Origin: Cellvibrionales bacterium UBA4495
GTDB taxonomy: Bacteria; Pseudomonadota; Gammaproteobacteria; Pseudomonadales; Porticoccaceae
Direction: 5' to 3'
Length of the DNA stretch: 11,360 nt
NCBI GenBank assembly: GCA_002388905.1
Contig: DGNJ01000028.1
Span: 21,813 to 33,172, forward strand
Position 1 is the stretch's first letter. Each line of letters starts with the position of its first letter. This document shows positions 1 through 7,065 of the stretch, piece after piece. The position numbers and the translations under genes are program-made. A model generated the notes under the pieces. That model was not told the origin of the DNA. It saw only the letters and a program-made list of their open reading frames with translations, and did no database searches.

Positions 1-10
1 ACGGAGAATT

Positions 11-1240
11 TTGAATACCCTGTCGCCAGCCCCCGGTATTGCGAGGCCGTCCGTGCCGGATGCTAAACAGCGTATCCTGCTCGCTTCGCCGCAGGAGGAA
101 CAGGTCTACCACTGGCGCCGAGTGCTTGAGGACATGGGCTGGCAGGTGGATACCTCTTTCAAGCCCTGGTCCCTGAGCGCTGCCGACTGCACCGATTACC
201 AGATTGTCGTTGCAGAGACCGGGGGCGAGGGCATCCAGCAGTTTATCGAACTGCTCGATCACTGCTCTGAACACGATAGCGGAGCGTTGCTGCCAATCTT
301 GTCCGATGCCACGCCGGAAATGGTCATCAACCTTATCCGTCAGGGCGTGGTGGACGTACTCCTTTCGCCATTTTCTGATCACGAACTGGTGGAAACCGTC
401 AATCGGGTCGCCGGCCACAAGAGCCTCTACGATGAAAATCTGGCCTACAGCGACCAGTTGGAGAGAACCAACCGGGAGCTCAAGGAAAGCCTGAACATTC
501 TCAAGATGGATCAACTGGCGGGCAAGCAGGTGCAAAAGACCATGCTGCCCATCACTCCGCTCCATCATGGCGATTTTACCATCGCCCACCGTATCGTTCC
601 CTCGCTCTATCTCAGTGGCGATTTTGTCGGTTACAACATTGTTTTCGACCGCTTCCTGCTTTTCTATCTCGCCGATGTTTCCGGTCACGGTGCGTCGTCG
701 GCATTTATTACCATCTTGCTGAAGTTTATCCTGCGCCGTATCCTGCGTCGTCACCTGGCGGCCAATGATATCCAGACCCTCGCCTTGGCGCCCCAGGGTT
801 TTATCGAGCACGTCAATCGCCAGATTATTGCCACCTCACTGGAAAAACACCTGACCATGTTTGCAGGCGCCATCGACATGGAAACCAGCATTTTCCGCTA
901 CGGTATTGCCGCGCAGGTGCCCATGCCCATCCTCCTGGCCGATGGCGAGGCACGGTACCTGTCCGGCAAGGGCAAGCCCGTGGGGTTGTTCGAGAACGCC
1001 AGCTGGGAAATCCAGCAAATGTCGCTGCCCCGGGAGTTCGGGCTGGTGATTGCCTCGGACGGGCTGCTTGACGCGCTGCCCGGCGATGCCCTCAACGACA
1101 AGGAAGCCTATTTCCTGGAAACGGTGGCCAGTGCCGGCTCGGATCACGATAAGTTGTGTGCCAGGCTCGGGATCGACGACGTTCGTGAACCCCTTGATGA
1201 CATTTCCCTGCTTACCATCAACCGACGGAGTATGTCGTGA
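11..1240 (+). CDS. Fused pseudo-receiver / SpoIIE-type (PP2C) serine phosphatase
   Basis: Cytoplasmic regulatory phosphatase of 409 aa, expected to dephosphorylate a STAS-domain partner, most simply the product of the next gene. Residues about 21-135 have the layout of a response-regulator receiver, but the key residues are gone. RILLAS (21-26) lacks the acidic pair, the strand-3 segment IVVAE (65-69) has Ala/Glu where the phospho-acceptor Asp belongs, and SPF (119-121) has Ser for the invariant Lys. A helical linker, probably coiled coil (about 140-170), leads to the phosphatase domain. There the metal-binding motifs are intact: SGDF (202-205), ADVSGHG (221-227), ASDGLLDA (348-355) and DDISLL (396-401). 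The start is TTG, chosen because GGAG at 3-6 lies at proper spacing and the receiver fold needs this N-terminus. The C-terminal kinase/HPt-like region of HsbR-type proteins is absent. It overlaps the next gene by 4 bases. The family call is firm; the signal it senses is unknown. Confidence 0.9.
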   Translation: MNTLSPAPGIARPSVPDAKQRILLASPQEEQVYHWRRVLEDMGWQVDTSFKPWSLSAADCTDYQIVVAETGGEGIQQFIELLDHCSEHDSGALLPILSDATPEMVINLIRQGVVDVLLSPFSDHELVETVNRVAGHKSLYDENLAYSDQLERTNRELKESLNILKMDQLAGKQVQKTMLPITPLHHGDFTIAHRIVPSLYLSGDFVGYNIVFDRFLLFYLADVSGHGASSAFITILLKFILRRILRRHLAANDIQTLALAPQGFIEHVNRQIIATSLEKHLTMFAGAIDMETSIFRYGIAAQVPMPILLADGEARYLSGKGKPVGLFENASWEIQQMSLPREFGLVIASDGLLDALPGDALNDKEAYFLETVASAGSDHDKLCARLGIDDVREPLDDISLLTINRRSMS

Positions 1241-1731
1241 ACCCCGGCAAGATTCTTGTTGCCGACCAGGATGGCATCTATCTTCTCAAGCTCACCGGCG
1301 ATGTCCGGGTTACCCTGTGCGCATCGATCAGCGATTATATCGAGCGGATCTTCAGCGGGCAGACGCCCCGGGAAATCTACGTGGATCTGATCGAGGCGGA
1401 AGGGGTCGACAGCACCACCCTGGGGCTGCTCGCGAAACTGGCGCTCTACTGCCAGGAGAAGCTCGGTTTCAAGGCCAAGCTGCTGTGCGTGAATCGCAGC
1501 ATCCTGCGGATTCTCGAATCCATGGAACTGGACGAACTTTTCGATATCCTGGTGACACCCGACAGCCTCAAACTCGAAACCCTGGAATTGGGTCAGGTGG
1601 ACCCCAGTGAAGAGAAGATGCGCAAACAGGTCCTGGACGCCCATAAGCTATTGGTCAAACTTAATCCAAAGCTCTGGTATGAGTTTGAGGATCTTATCAC
1701 CGCCCTGGACGACGACGGCGCCGACGCCTAG
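1237..1731 (+). CDS. STAS-domain anti-anti-sigma-factor-like protein (HsbA-like)
   Basis: Small cytoplasmic partner-switch protein of 164 aa. Residues about 5-105 fit a STAS domain. The family's phosphorylation-loop motif is DSTTLGLL at 58-65, so Ser59 (or a neighbouring Thr) is the probable phospho-site, the substrate of the upstream phosphatase. The remaining 55-60 residues form a charged, probably helical C-terminal extension ending in an acidic tail (DDDGADA). The start is GTG at 1237, preceded by GGAG at 1227-1230. It overlaps the stop of the phosphatase gene (GTGA), which implies translational coupling and a joint role. No cognate serine kinase or sigma factor is visible in the window. 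In Pseudomonas, an HsbA-type STAS protein links such a phosphatase to a diguanylate cyclase and to FlgM. A similar role here is inference. The stop codon sits in the palindrome CTAG shared with the convergent gene. Confidence 0.85.
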   Translation: MNPGKILVADQDGIYLLKLTGDVRVTLCASISDYIERIFSGQTPREIYVDLIEAEGVDSTTLGLLAKLALYCQEKLGFKAKLLCVNRSILRILESMELDELFDILVTPDSLKLETLELGQVDPSEEKMRKQVLDAHKLLVKLNPKLWYEFEDLITALDDDGADA

Positions 1732-2174
1732 CGGGCGTGGTGTTTGGCCCGGATAAAGGCGCTGTGAGGTACGTGTATCAGTTCGGCGATCTTGCGAATG
1801 GTCGCTTCCTCGTGTTTGTCCAGGCTACCGTCTGCGAAGGCCACCTTCCACAGGGAAATCATCAGTTCTTCCTTCTCCGCCACGGAGAAAAACCGGTTGA
1901 CCAGATCCGTGAACTGGTAGAGGGAGGTCGCTTCCTCCACTTCCTCGCCGGCCATGGCCACCAATTCCCGGCTTTGCTCGGTGGTAAGCCCGAAGTGCCG
2001 ATCCAGAAGGGCGAGGATGGAATCCCGTTCCGCATTATCACCGCGACCGTCGATCATCATGACCTCCGTTAGCAGTGCGGCGGTGGCGAGACGGATGCGT
2101 TCCTCGCGATGCTCTTCCGGAGCCTCCGGGGGCTGAATTTTTTCGTTAAAAAAAGCGGCGATCCGATTGATCAT
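1728..2174 (-). CDS. TerB-family (tellurite-resistance-like) protein
   Basis: Small cytoplasmic protein of 148 aa with the all-helical TerB-like fold. Two acidic clusters stand where TerB proteins bind divalent metal: MIDGRGDNAE (40-49; D42, D46, E49) and ADGSLDKHEE (114-123; D115, D119, E122, E123). The C-terminal helix (about 123-145) carries the usual EEATIRKIAELI-type segment. Single-domain TerB proteins are widespread and mostly uncharacterised. Isolated copies without terC/D/E/Z neighbours, as here, should not be read as proof of tellurite resistance. The ATG at 2174 overlaps the dusA stop (ATGA), with a GGGAGG-type ribosome site inside the end of dusA, so the gene is most likely expressed as the second gene of a dusA operon. 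Its stop overlaps that of the STAS gene tail to tail, leaving no room for an intergenic terminator. Confidence 0.82.
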   Translation of the reverse strand: MINRIAAFFNEKIQPPEAPEEHREERIRLATAALLTEVMMIDGRGDNAERDSILALLDRHFGLTTEQSRELVAMAGEEVEEATSLYQFTDLVNRFFSVAEKEELMISLWKVAFADGSLDKHEEATIRKIAELIHVPHSAFIRAKHHAR

Positions 2175-3187
2175 GCTGCATCCCTCCCCGGGTGTTCGAC
2201 ACCCTTCCTGGCGGCCATGGCCTGCCGGATCAGCCCGGCCCCGGACTGCGGCAAATGCGCCTGTTCGCTGATATAGCGCCGGAAACGACGGGCTCCCGGC
2301 TGACCGTTGTAAAGGCCCAGGATATGGCGGGTCATATGGCTCAGTCGCGTACCCCCTTGCATTTCCCGTTCAACATAGTCGGCAAAGGTCTCGAGGATTT
2401 CATCCCGGCCTGCTGTGGCCTTCCCGCAACCGTAGAAACGGCTGTCCACCTCAGTCAGCATGTAGGGGTTCTGGTAGGCCTCGCGACCGATCATGACCCC
2501 GTCGACGTGCCGGAGGTGCTTCTCGGCCTCGTCCAGGGTGCGGACACCACCGTTGAGCACGATCTCCAAATCGGGTAATTCTTCCTTGAGTCGATAGACA
2601 TAGTCATATTTCAGAGGCGGGATTTCCCGGTTCTGCTTGGGGCTCAGGCCATTCAGCCAGGCCTTGCGGGCATGAACGATAAAGGTTTTGCAGCCCGCCT
2701 CGGCAACGCGGCCGACGAAGTCGCGGAAATAATCGTAGGAATCCAGGTTGTCGACGCCGATGCGGTGCTTGACCGTGACGGGTATCGACACGCTGTCGGC
2801 CATGGCTGCGACGGCATCAGCCACACGATCCGGCGCCTGCATCAGGCTGGCGCCGAAGCGGCCGGACTTGACCCGGTCGCTGGGACAGCCACAGTTGAGG
2901 TTGACCTCGTCGAAGCCGGCTTTCTGGGCAAAATCGGCGCAGCGGGCCAACTCGCCGGGATCGCTGCCGCCGAGCTGAATGGCCACCGGGTGTTCACTGG
3001 GATCGAATGCCAGAAATCGCGCCCGGTCCCCGTGAATCAGGGCGCCGGTGGTGACCATTTCCGTATACAGAAGCGTTTCCCGGCTGATAAGGCGCAGAAA
3101 ATAGCGACAGAAGCGATCCGTGTAATCCATCATCGGTGCTACACTGATGCGCCTTTTTATGGCGGTAATCGCTGGATGACTGGTCAT
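2171..3187 (-). CDS. dusA: tRNA dihydrouridine synthase A
   Basis: Flavoenzyme of 338 aa that reduces specific D-loop uridines of tRNA (U20/U20a in E. coli DusA) to dihydrouridine using FMN and NADPH. It is recognised along its whole length. VAPMMDYTDR (16-25) opens the FMN-binding TIM barrel, and TEMVTTGAL (42-50) and QLGGSDP (71-77) are DusA hallmarks. NLNCGCPSDRV (96-106) carries the catalytic cysteine in GCP (C101). VKHRIG (139-144), HARKAWL (172-178), LSPKQNREIPPL (181-192), LNGG (211-214) and MIGREAYQNP (232-241) are all typical of the A subfamily. The helical C-terminal tRNA-binding part includes GARRFRRYLS-like residues at 298-306. The ATG at 3187 is the first possible start, because an in-frame TAA lies two codons upstream. 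No clear Shine-Dalgarno is seen, and a near-consensus promoter just upstream would give a very short leader. It is divergent from the secretion genes and upstream of the TerB-like gene in one transcript. Confidence 0.97.
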   Translation of the reverse strand: MTSHPAITAIKRRISVAPMMDYTDRFCRYFLRLISRETLLYTEMVTTGALIHGDRARFLAFDPSEHPVAIQLGGSDPGELARCADFAQKAGFDEVNLNCGCPSDRVKSGRFGASLMQAPDRVADAVAAMADSVSIPVTVKHRIGVDNLDSYDYFRDFVGRVAEAGCKTFIVHARKAWLNGLSPKQNREIPPLKYDYVYRLKEELPDLEIVLNGGVRTLDEAEKHLRHVDGVMIGREAYQNPYMLTEVDSRFYGCGKATAGRDEILETFADYVEREMQGGTRLSHMTRHILGLYNGQPGARRFRRYISEQAHLPQSGAGLIRQAMAARKGVEHPGRDAA

Positions 3188-3214
3188 AAGTTAATGAAAT
3201 TGTGGCAAAATACC

Positions 3215-3245
3215 ATTATACAGGCCATGGCGATGGCATTGCCAA
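3215..3245 (-). promoter_or_regulatory. Probable sigma70 promoter of dusA
   Basis: Read on the minus strand, a perfect TATAAT -10 box lies at 3220-3215. Upstream, TTGGCA at 3245-3240 matches five of six bases of the -35 consensus, but the spacer is a long 19 bp. Transcription would begin near 3208, giving a leader of about 20 nt for dusA. The element fills most of the 66-bp divergent gap, so any promoter for the lapB-like gene must overlap it, or lapB-like expression must start within it on the other strand. No equally good plus-strand promoter was seen. Confidence 0.5.
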
Positions 3246-3253
3246 CCTGACAA

Positions 3254-5449
3254 ATGCGGGAAACTCAGAGCGTGCAGGAACCAATAAAAAAAGATTATCA
3301 GCCTACCGGGCAAAAGTCGGCGAGGGAGGAGGGGTCCTGGGGCGCCGGCTTGCTGGATTGTCTGCTGTTGGTGGCGGACCTGGAAGGGTACGCCACTTCC
3401 GAGCCCGCCGTTGTCTCGGGGCTGCCTCTGGATGAGGGCCGTCTCGAACCCCGTAATTTTGTCCGGGCGGCCAACCGGGCGGGTTTGGCGGCGCGGCTGA
3501 TGGAGCGGCAACTTGAGGACATTCCCCGGGACGTGCTGCCGGCAATCCTGCACCTGCGCGATGGCGCTTACGCGGTGCTGGCGGATATCGATCACCACCT
3601 GGGTTATGGGGTCCTTGTGTCACCGGAGAGCCGGGCATCCCAACAGGTGGAGCTTGCCGATCTGGCGGCCCTGTATACCGGTACTGTCTACTACCTGCGT
3701 CCCATGCAACAGTTCGATCGACGCACGCCGGCCATCTACAGGGATGAGGGCGAACACTGGTTCTGGGGTGTTATCAAGAGTTCCGCCGGTATTTACCGGG
3801 ACGTCCTGATTGCCTCTTTCTTCGTCAACCTCTTCGTGCTGGCCCAGCCGCTGTTCGTGATGAATGTCTACGACAGGGTGGTGCCCAACAACGCCGTGGA
3901 AACCCTTTGGGCCCTGGCGGTGGGCGTGGTGATCGTCTACCTGTTCGATCTGCTGATTAAAACGCTACGCGGTTATTTTGTTGAACTGGCGGCCAAGCGC
4001 TCCGATGTGATCCTCTCGTCCATGCTTTTCGAACGGGTCATGGGACTGAAAATGCAGCATCGGCCCCAATCGGTGGGGGCTTTCGCGAACCGGCTTCAGG
4101 AGTTCGATTCAATACGTAACTTCATTACGTCGGGCAGCATTCTGACCCTCATAGACTTGCCTTTTTTACTGATATTCCTGTTTTTTATCGCCTACATCGG
4201 TGGCTGGCTTGTGGCGATACCCGTCCTCGCCATTCCCATCGCCCTGGTCCTGGGGTTGCATGCCCAGAGGAAGTTGCGGCCCATGATCCGCAACGTTATG
4301 ACCGGTTCGGCCAAAAAGAGCGCCACGTTGGTGGAAAGTATGTCCGGCGTTGAAACCCTGAAGACTCTCGGAGCGGAGGGCAGCGTCCAGCGTAGCTGGG
4401 AGCAGTCCGTCGGCTATGTCTCCCAGTGGGGCCTTCAGGCCAGGAAAGTTTCCAACGCCACTCTTTATTCGGTCCAGTCCCTCCAGCAGTTCGCCATGGT
4501 GGCCATCGTGGTCTGGGGCGTCTATCTCATTGCCGGACAGGAACTCACCCTGGGTGGCCTGATCGCCTGCGTTATCCTCAACGGCCGGGCCCTGGCGCCG
4601 CTCGGCCAGGTGGCGTCGCTAATCAGCCAATACGATCACGCCGAGGCCACCCTCAAATCCCTTAACGAGATCATGCATTCGCCGGTGGAGCGGGAGCCCG
4701 GCAAGCGTTATCTGCACCGACCCCGGCTGGTGGGCAATTTCGATTTCCGGGAAGTGACGTTCGCTTACAACGAGGAATCGGCGCCGGCGCTGGAAAATGT
4801 CTCCCTTTCCATCAAGGCAGGGGAAAAAGTGGGCATTATCGGTCGCATTGGCTCGGGCAAGTCGACCCTCGGCAAGCTGGCATTACGTCTCTATGAGCCC
4901 CAGAAAGGCTCTGTGCGCGTTGACGGTTTCGATGTCCAGCAACTGGATCCCAGCGATTTGCGCAGCAATATCGGGACCATTAACCAGGACGTGACGCTTT
5001 TCTATGGCTCCGTTCGCGACAATATCACCATGGGGCTGCATTCGGTGGACGACGGTCGCGTGGTCGAGGCCGCTGAAAAAGCCGGCCTCGCGGAGCTTAT
5101 TAATAGCCACCCTCTGGGTTTCGATATGCCCATCGGTGAGCGGGGTGAGACCCTCTCCGGGGGGCAGCGCCAGGCCATCGGCCTGGCCCGGGTGTTCCTG
5201 CGCAACCCTCAAATCCTCCTGCTCGACGAACCCACCTCGTCGATGGACCAGGGCAGTGAAAAGGCTGTCATGGCTCGTCTCAAGGAATTCGCCGGGGACA
5301 AGACGGTGCTTCTGATTACCCACAAAATGCAGCTGCTCGATATGGTTGACCGGCTGGTGATACTGGACAAGGGGCGGCTTGTGGCCGACGGTCCCAGGGA
5401 TAAAGTGCTGGAAGCGCTCAGGAAGGGCGAGTTGCGGGGTAGGGCGTAA
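3254..5449 (+). CDS. lapB: Type I secretion ABC transporter (LapB/LssB family) with degenerate C39-like domain
   Basis: Inner-membrane permease/ATPase of 731 aa that powers export of the large adhesin encoded downstream. The N-terminal 150 residues are a C39-peptidase-like domain without the catalytic Cys and His contexts, so it probably only docks substrate. This is the normal state for exporters of C-terminal-signal RTX proteins. The transmembrane region spans about 175-440, including QPLFVMNVYDRVVPNNA, a segment typical of this family. The nucleotide-binding domain has Walker A GRIGSGKST (530-538), the ABC signature LSGGQ (634-638), Walker B ILLLDEP (654-660) and the H-loop in LLITHKMQ. 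The ATG at 3254 is the first start in frame but has no good ribosome site. GTG at 3272 is an alternative that would remove six residues. The stop overlaps the next gene (TAATG), showing a coupled lapB-lapC unit. The family is certain; the gene name is by analogy with Pseudomonas. Confidence 0.93.
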   Translation: MRETQSVQEPIKKDYQPTGQKSAREEGSWGAGLLDCLLLVADLEGYATSEPAVVSGLPLDEGRLEPRNFVRAANRAGLAARLMERQLEDIPRDVLPAILHLRDGAYAVLADIDHHLGYGVLVSPESRASQQVELADLAALYTGTVYYLRPMQQFDRRTPAIYRDEGEHWFWGVIKSSAGIYRDVLIASFFVNLFVLAQPLFVMNVYDRVVPNNAVETLWALAVGVVIVYLFDLLIKTLRGYFVELAAKRSDVILSSMLFERVMGLKMQHRPQSVGAFANRLQEFDSIRNFITSGSILTLIDLPFLLIFLFFIAYIGGWLVAIPVLAIPIALVLGLHAQRKLRPMIRNVMTGSAKKSATLVESMSGVETLKTLGAEGSVQRSWEQSVGYVSQWGLQARKVSNATLYSVQSLQQFAMVAIVVWGVYLIAGQELTLGGLIACVILNGRALAPLGQVASLISQYDHAEATLKSLNEIMHSPVEREPGKRYLHRPRLVGNFDFREVTFAYNEESAPALENVSLSIKAGEKVGIIGRIGSGKSTLGKLALRLYEPQKGSVRVDGFDVQQLDPSDLRSNIGTINQDVTLFYGSVRDNITMGLHSVDDGRVVEAAEKAGLAELINSHPLGFDMPIGERGETLSGGQRQAIGLARVFLRNPQILLLDEPTSSMDQGSEKAVMARLKEFAGDKTVLLITHKMQLLDMVDRLVILDKGRLVADGPRDKVLEALRKGELRGRA

Positions 5450-6807
5450 TGGCGGATCTGCGCAAGCTGAAAAAACATTTTGACAAGACCGCCTCCACGG
5501 ACCTGAAATACATGTCCTATTCGTCAGAGGCCATGCTCCAGCAATCTCCAGGCCTGAGCCGCGTCTTGCTCTGGGTGCTGGTCGTCTTTGTTTTGTTGAT
5601 GATCGTCTGGGCGTCTCTGGCGGAAGTGGATGAGTTTACCCGTGCTCCCGGGCGCATCATTCCCTCTTCGAACGTCAAGGTGGTCCAGAACCTGGAAGGC
5701 GGTATTCTTCGCCAGCTCATGGTGCAAGAAGGACGCGTGGTGGAAAAAGACGAACCTCTTTTACGCATCGATGACACCATGGTTTCCGCCACCTTCCGCG
5801 AGAAGGGTCTCCACATTGACCAGTTGATGGTCAAGGCCGCGCGATTGCGGGCCCAGGCCCGACGAACCGACTTTGACGAGGAACTGGCCAGATATGACGA
5901 GGAGTTTCCCGAACCCTTGGTGAAGAGCGAGCGGGAACTCTACGAATCAAGGATGGAGGAGTTCAGGTTGCGGCACAGCGTTCTCGAGGAGCGGGCTCAG
6001 CAGAAGCGCCAGGAACTGTCCGCCGCGCGCTCCAAAACCGGGAACCTGGAGGGCAGTGTCGACTTGCTGCGTCGGGAGCTGAACATTACCCGACCGCTGG
6101 TGGAGGAAGGTGCCGTGTCCCACGTCGAAATGTTGCGCCTGGAACGCCAGCTCAACGACCTGAAGGGCGAACTCGAAGCGGCAAGACTCGCTGTTCCCCA
6201 ACTGGAATCCGCCTACCAGGAAGCCAGGGATAACGTTGCCACCTATGTCCAGAACTTCACAAGCGAAGCCAGGGAAAAGCTCAACGAGGCCACCACTGAG
6301 CTCGAGCGCGTTCAGGAAAGCAATGCGGCTTATGCCGACCGCGTCCGGCGGACCCTGGTCCGTTCGCCGGTGCGGGGTACAGTGAAAAGGCTGAATGTCA
6401 CCACCATTGGCGGTGTCATCCAGCCCGGGGAGGACCTGGTGGAGATCGTCCCCATCGAGGACTCTCTGCTGGTGGATGCCCGGGTGATGCCGGCGGATAT
6501 TGCCTTTATTCATCCCGGCCAGAAGGCCTCGGTTAAGTTCACTGCCTACGATTATTCCATTTATGGCGGGCTCGATGCGAAAGTCACCCATATCAGTCCC
6601 GATACAGTGACCGACAAGGAAGGCAACAGCTTTTATGAAGTACGCCTGGTCACCGAGAGCAGCCACCTGGGCAGGGAAGATGACCCGCTCCCCATCATTC
6701 CGGGCATGACCGTCCAGGTGGATATCCATACCGGGGATAAAACGATCATGGACTACCTGCTCAAGCCCATCCTCAAAACGAAACAATTAGCCCTTCGTGA
6801 AAAATGA
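5449..6807 (+). CDS. lapC: HlyD-family type I secretion membrane fusion protein (LapC-like)
   Basis: Periplasmic adaptor of 452 aa that bridges the ABC transporter and the TolC-like outer membrane channel. A short cytoplasmic N-terminus is followed by one membrane anchor (about 38-58). A lipoyl/barrel-sandwich half follows, NLEGGILRQLMVQEG (81-95), then long coiled-coil hairpin helices (about 110-300). The second lipoyl half contains VRSPVRGTVK (304-313). The C-terminal beta-barrel and membrane-proximal part include PGQKASVKFTAYDYSIYGGL, very typical of HlyD/LapC/PrtE adaptors. The full family length is present. The ATG overlaps the lapB-like stop by one base, which implies co-translation. 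After this gene the operon is interrupted by 258 bp before the channel gene, so the channel and adhesin may have separate control. Confidence 0.93.
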   Translation: MADLRKLKKHFDKTASTDLKYMSYSSEAMLQQSPGLSRVLLWVLVVFVLLMIVWASLAEVDEFTRAPGRIIPSSNVKVVQNLEGGILRQLMVQEGRVVEKDEPLLRIDDTMVSATFREKGLHIDQLMVKAARLRAQARRTDFDEELARYDEEFPEPLVKSERELYESRMEEFRLRHSVLEERAQQKRQELSAARSKTGNLEGSVDLLRRELNITRPLVEEGAVSHVEMLRLERQLNDLKGELEAARLAVPQLESAYQEARDNVATYVQNFTSEAREKLNEATTELERVQESNAAYADRVRRTLVRSPVRGTVKRLNVTTIGGVIQPGEDLVEIVPIEDSLLVDARVMPADIAFIHPGQKASVKFTAYDYSIYGGLDAKVTHISPDTVTDKEGNSFYEVRLVTESSHLGREDDPLPIIPGMTVQVDIHTGDKTIMDYLLKPILKTKQLALREK

Positions 6808-6838
6808 TACTCAACGTCTAATGTGAAAGGTCATTTTT
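6800..6838 (+). terminator. Weak A/T-rich inverted repeat at end of lapC-like gene
   Basis: AAAAATGA (6800-6807, including the stop codon) is complementary to TCATTTTT (6831-6838). This gives an 8-bp stem with a 23-nt loop, in which the downstream arm is also the T tract. A low-GC stem with a large loop makes an inefficient intrinsic terminator at best, so partial read-through into the next gene is likely. Confidence 0.25.
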
Positions 6839-7065
6839 TCCGATTAACGGCTTGAGTTTCCTGACTTTTTTCTGACTGGTCAAAATTCCGGAACGAACGG
6901 TGGTCGGCGCGAAAGCGACCTATGCAAAAATATATCTGCCGATCACGGGCAGGTTTTGCAGGAAATTCGGCGTCGGTTTGGGGTTTTTGGATTTGAGTTG
7001 GGTGGGCAGGCCGTGAAGGGAAATCATTGTTTTTAACCAACGGGAAACGAGACAAAAGGATGTTT
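6808..7065 (+). promoter_or_regulatory. 258-bp intergenic leader region with several inverted repeats
   Basis: No protein-coding gene is supported here. Reading left to right, it holds TGACTGGTCA (6873-6882), a 4-bp inverted repeat around 2 bases, and the perfect palindrome TTCCGGAA (6886-6893). Next is a small hairpin with a GAAA tetraloop: GGTC at 6902-6905 pairs with GACC at 6917-6920, and GC-GAAA-GC lies at 6909-6916. A nested hairpin follows at 6923-6960 (separate entry), then a G/T-rich single-stranded-looking stretch at 6975-7015. No convincing -35/-10 pair was found on the plus strand. The palindromes are candidate operators and the hairpins a candidate structured 5' leader for the channel and adhesin genes. 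All roles are inference. Confidence 0.45.
6923..6960 (+). ncRNA. Nested hairpin, candidate structured 5' leader element
   Basis: The outer arms TGCAAAA (6923-6929) and TTTTGCA (6954-6960) are perfectly complementary. Inside them CTGCC (6936-6940) pairs with GGCAG (6948-6952), closing a 7-nt loop. The internal loop is asymmetric: six bases (ATATAT) on the left and one on the right. Twelve pairs within 38 bases, immediately after a GNRA-capped hairpin, is more structure than chance would favour. It ends 105 bases before the lapE-like start codon. It could be an RNA regulatory element or, as DNA, a double operator. It does not match any riboswitch consensus I can recall in full. Confidence 0.35.

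Noticed and set aside
1050..1610. Plus-strand frame of 186 codons spanning the phosphatase/STAS junction
   Set aside because: It is out of frame with two genes that have clear motifs, and its product is Arg/Pro/Ser-rich with no domain.
1728..2174. Tellurite-resistance operon
   Set aside because: Only a lone TerB-like gene is present, with no terZ, terA, terC, terD or terE neighbours.
6945..6962. Sigma54-like promoter (GGGCAGG...TTGCA)
   Set aside because: The GG and GC elements are one base too close for a canonical -24/-12 promoter, and the bases are better explained as the right side of the nested hairpin.
6895..6965. c-di-GMP-I (GEMM) riboswitch
   Set aside because: A GAAA tetraloop hairpin and a second helix are present, but the conserved core strands joining the helices were not found, so no riboswitch class is claimed.
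7027..7065. Upstream TTG start for the lapE-like gene
   Set aside because: It would add 13 mostly charged residues before a good signal peptide. ATG 7066 has AAAGGA at ideal spacing.
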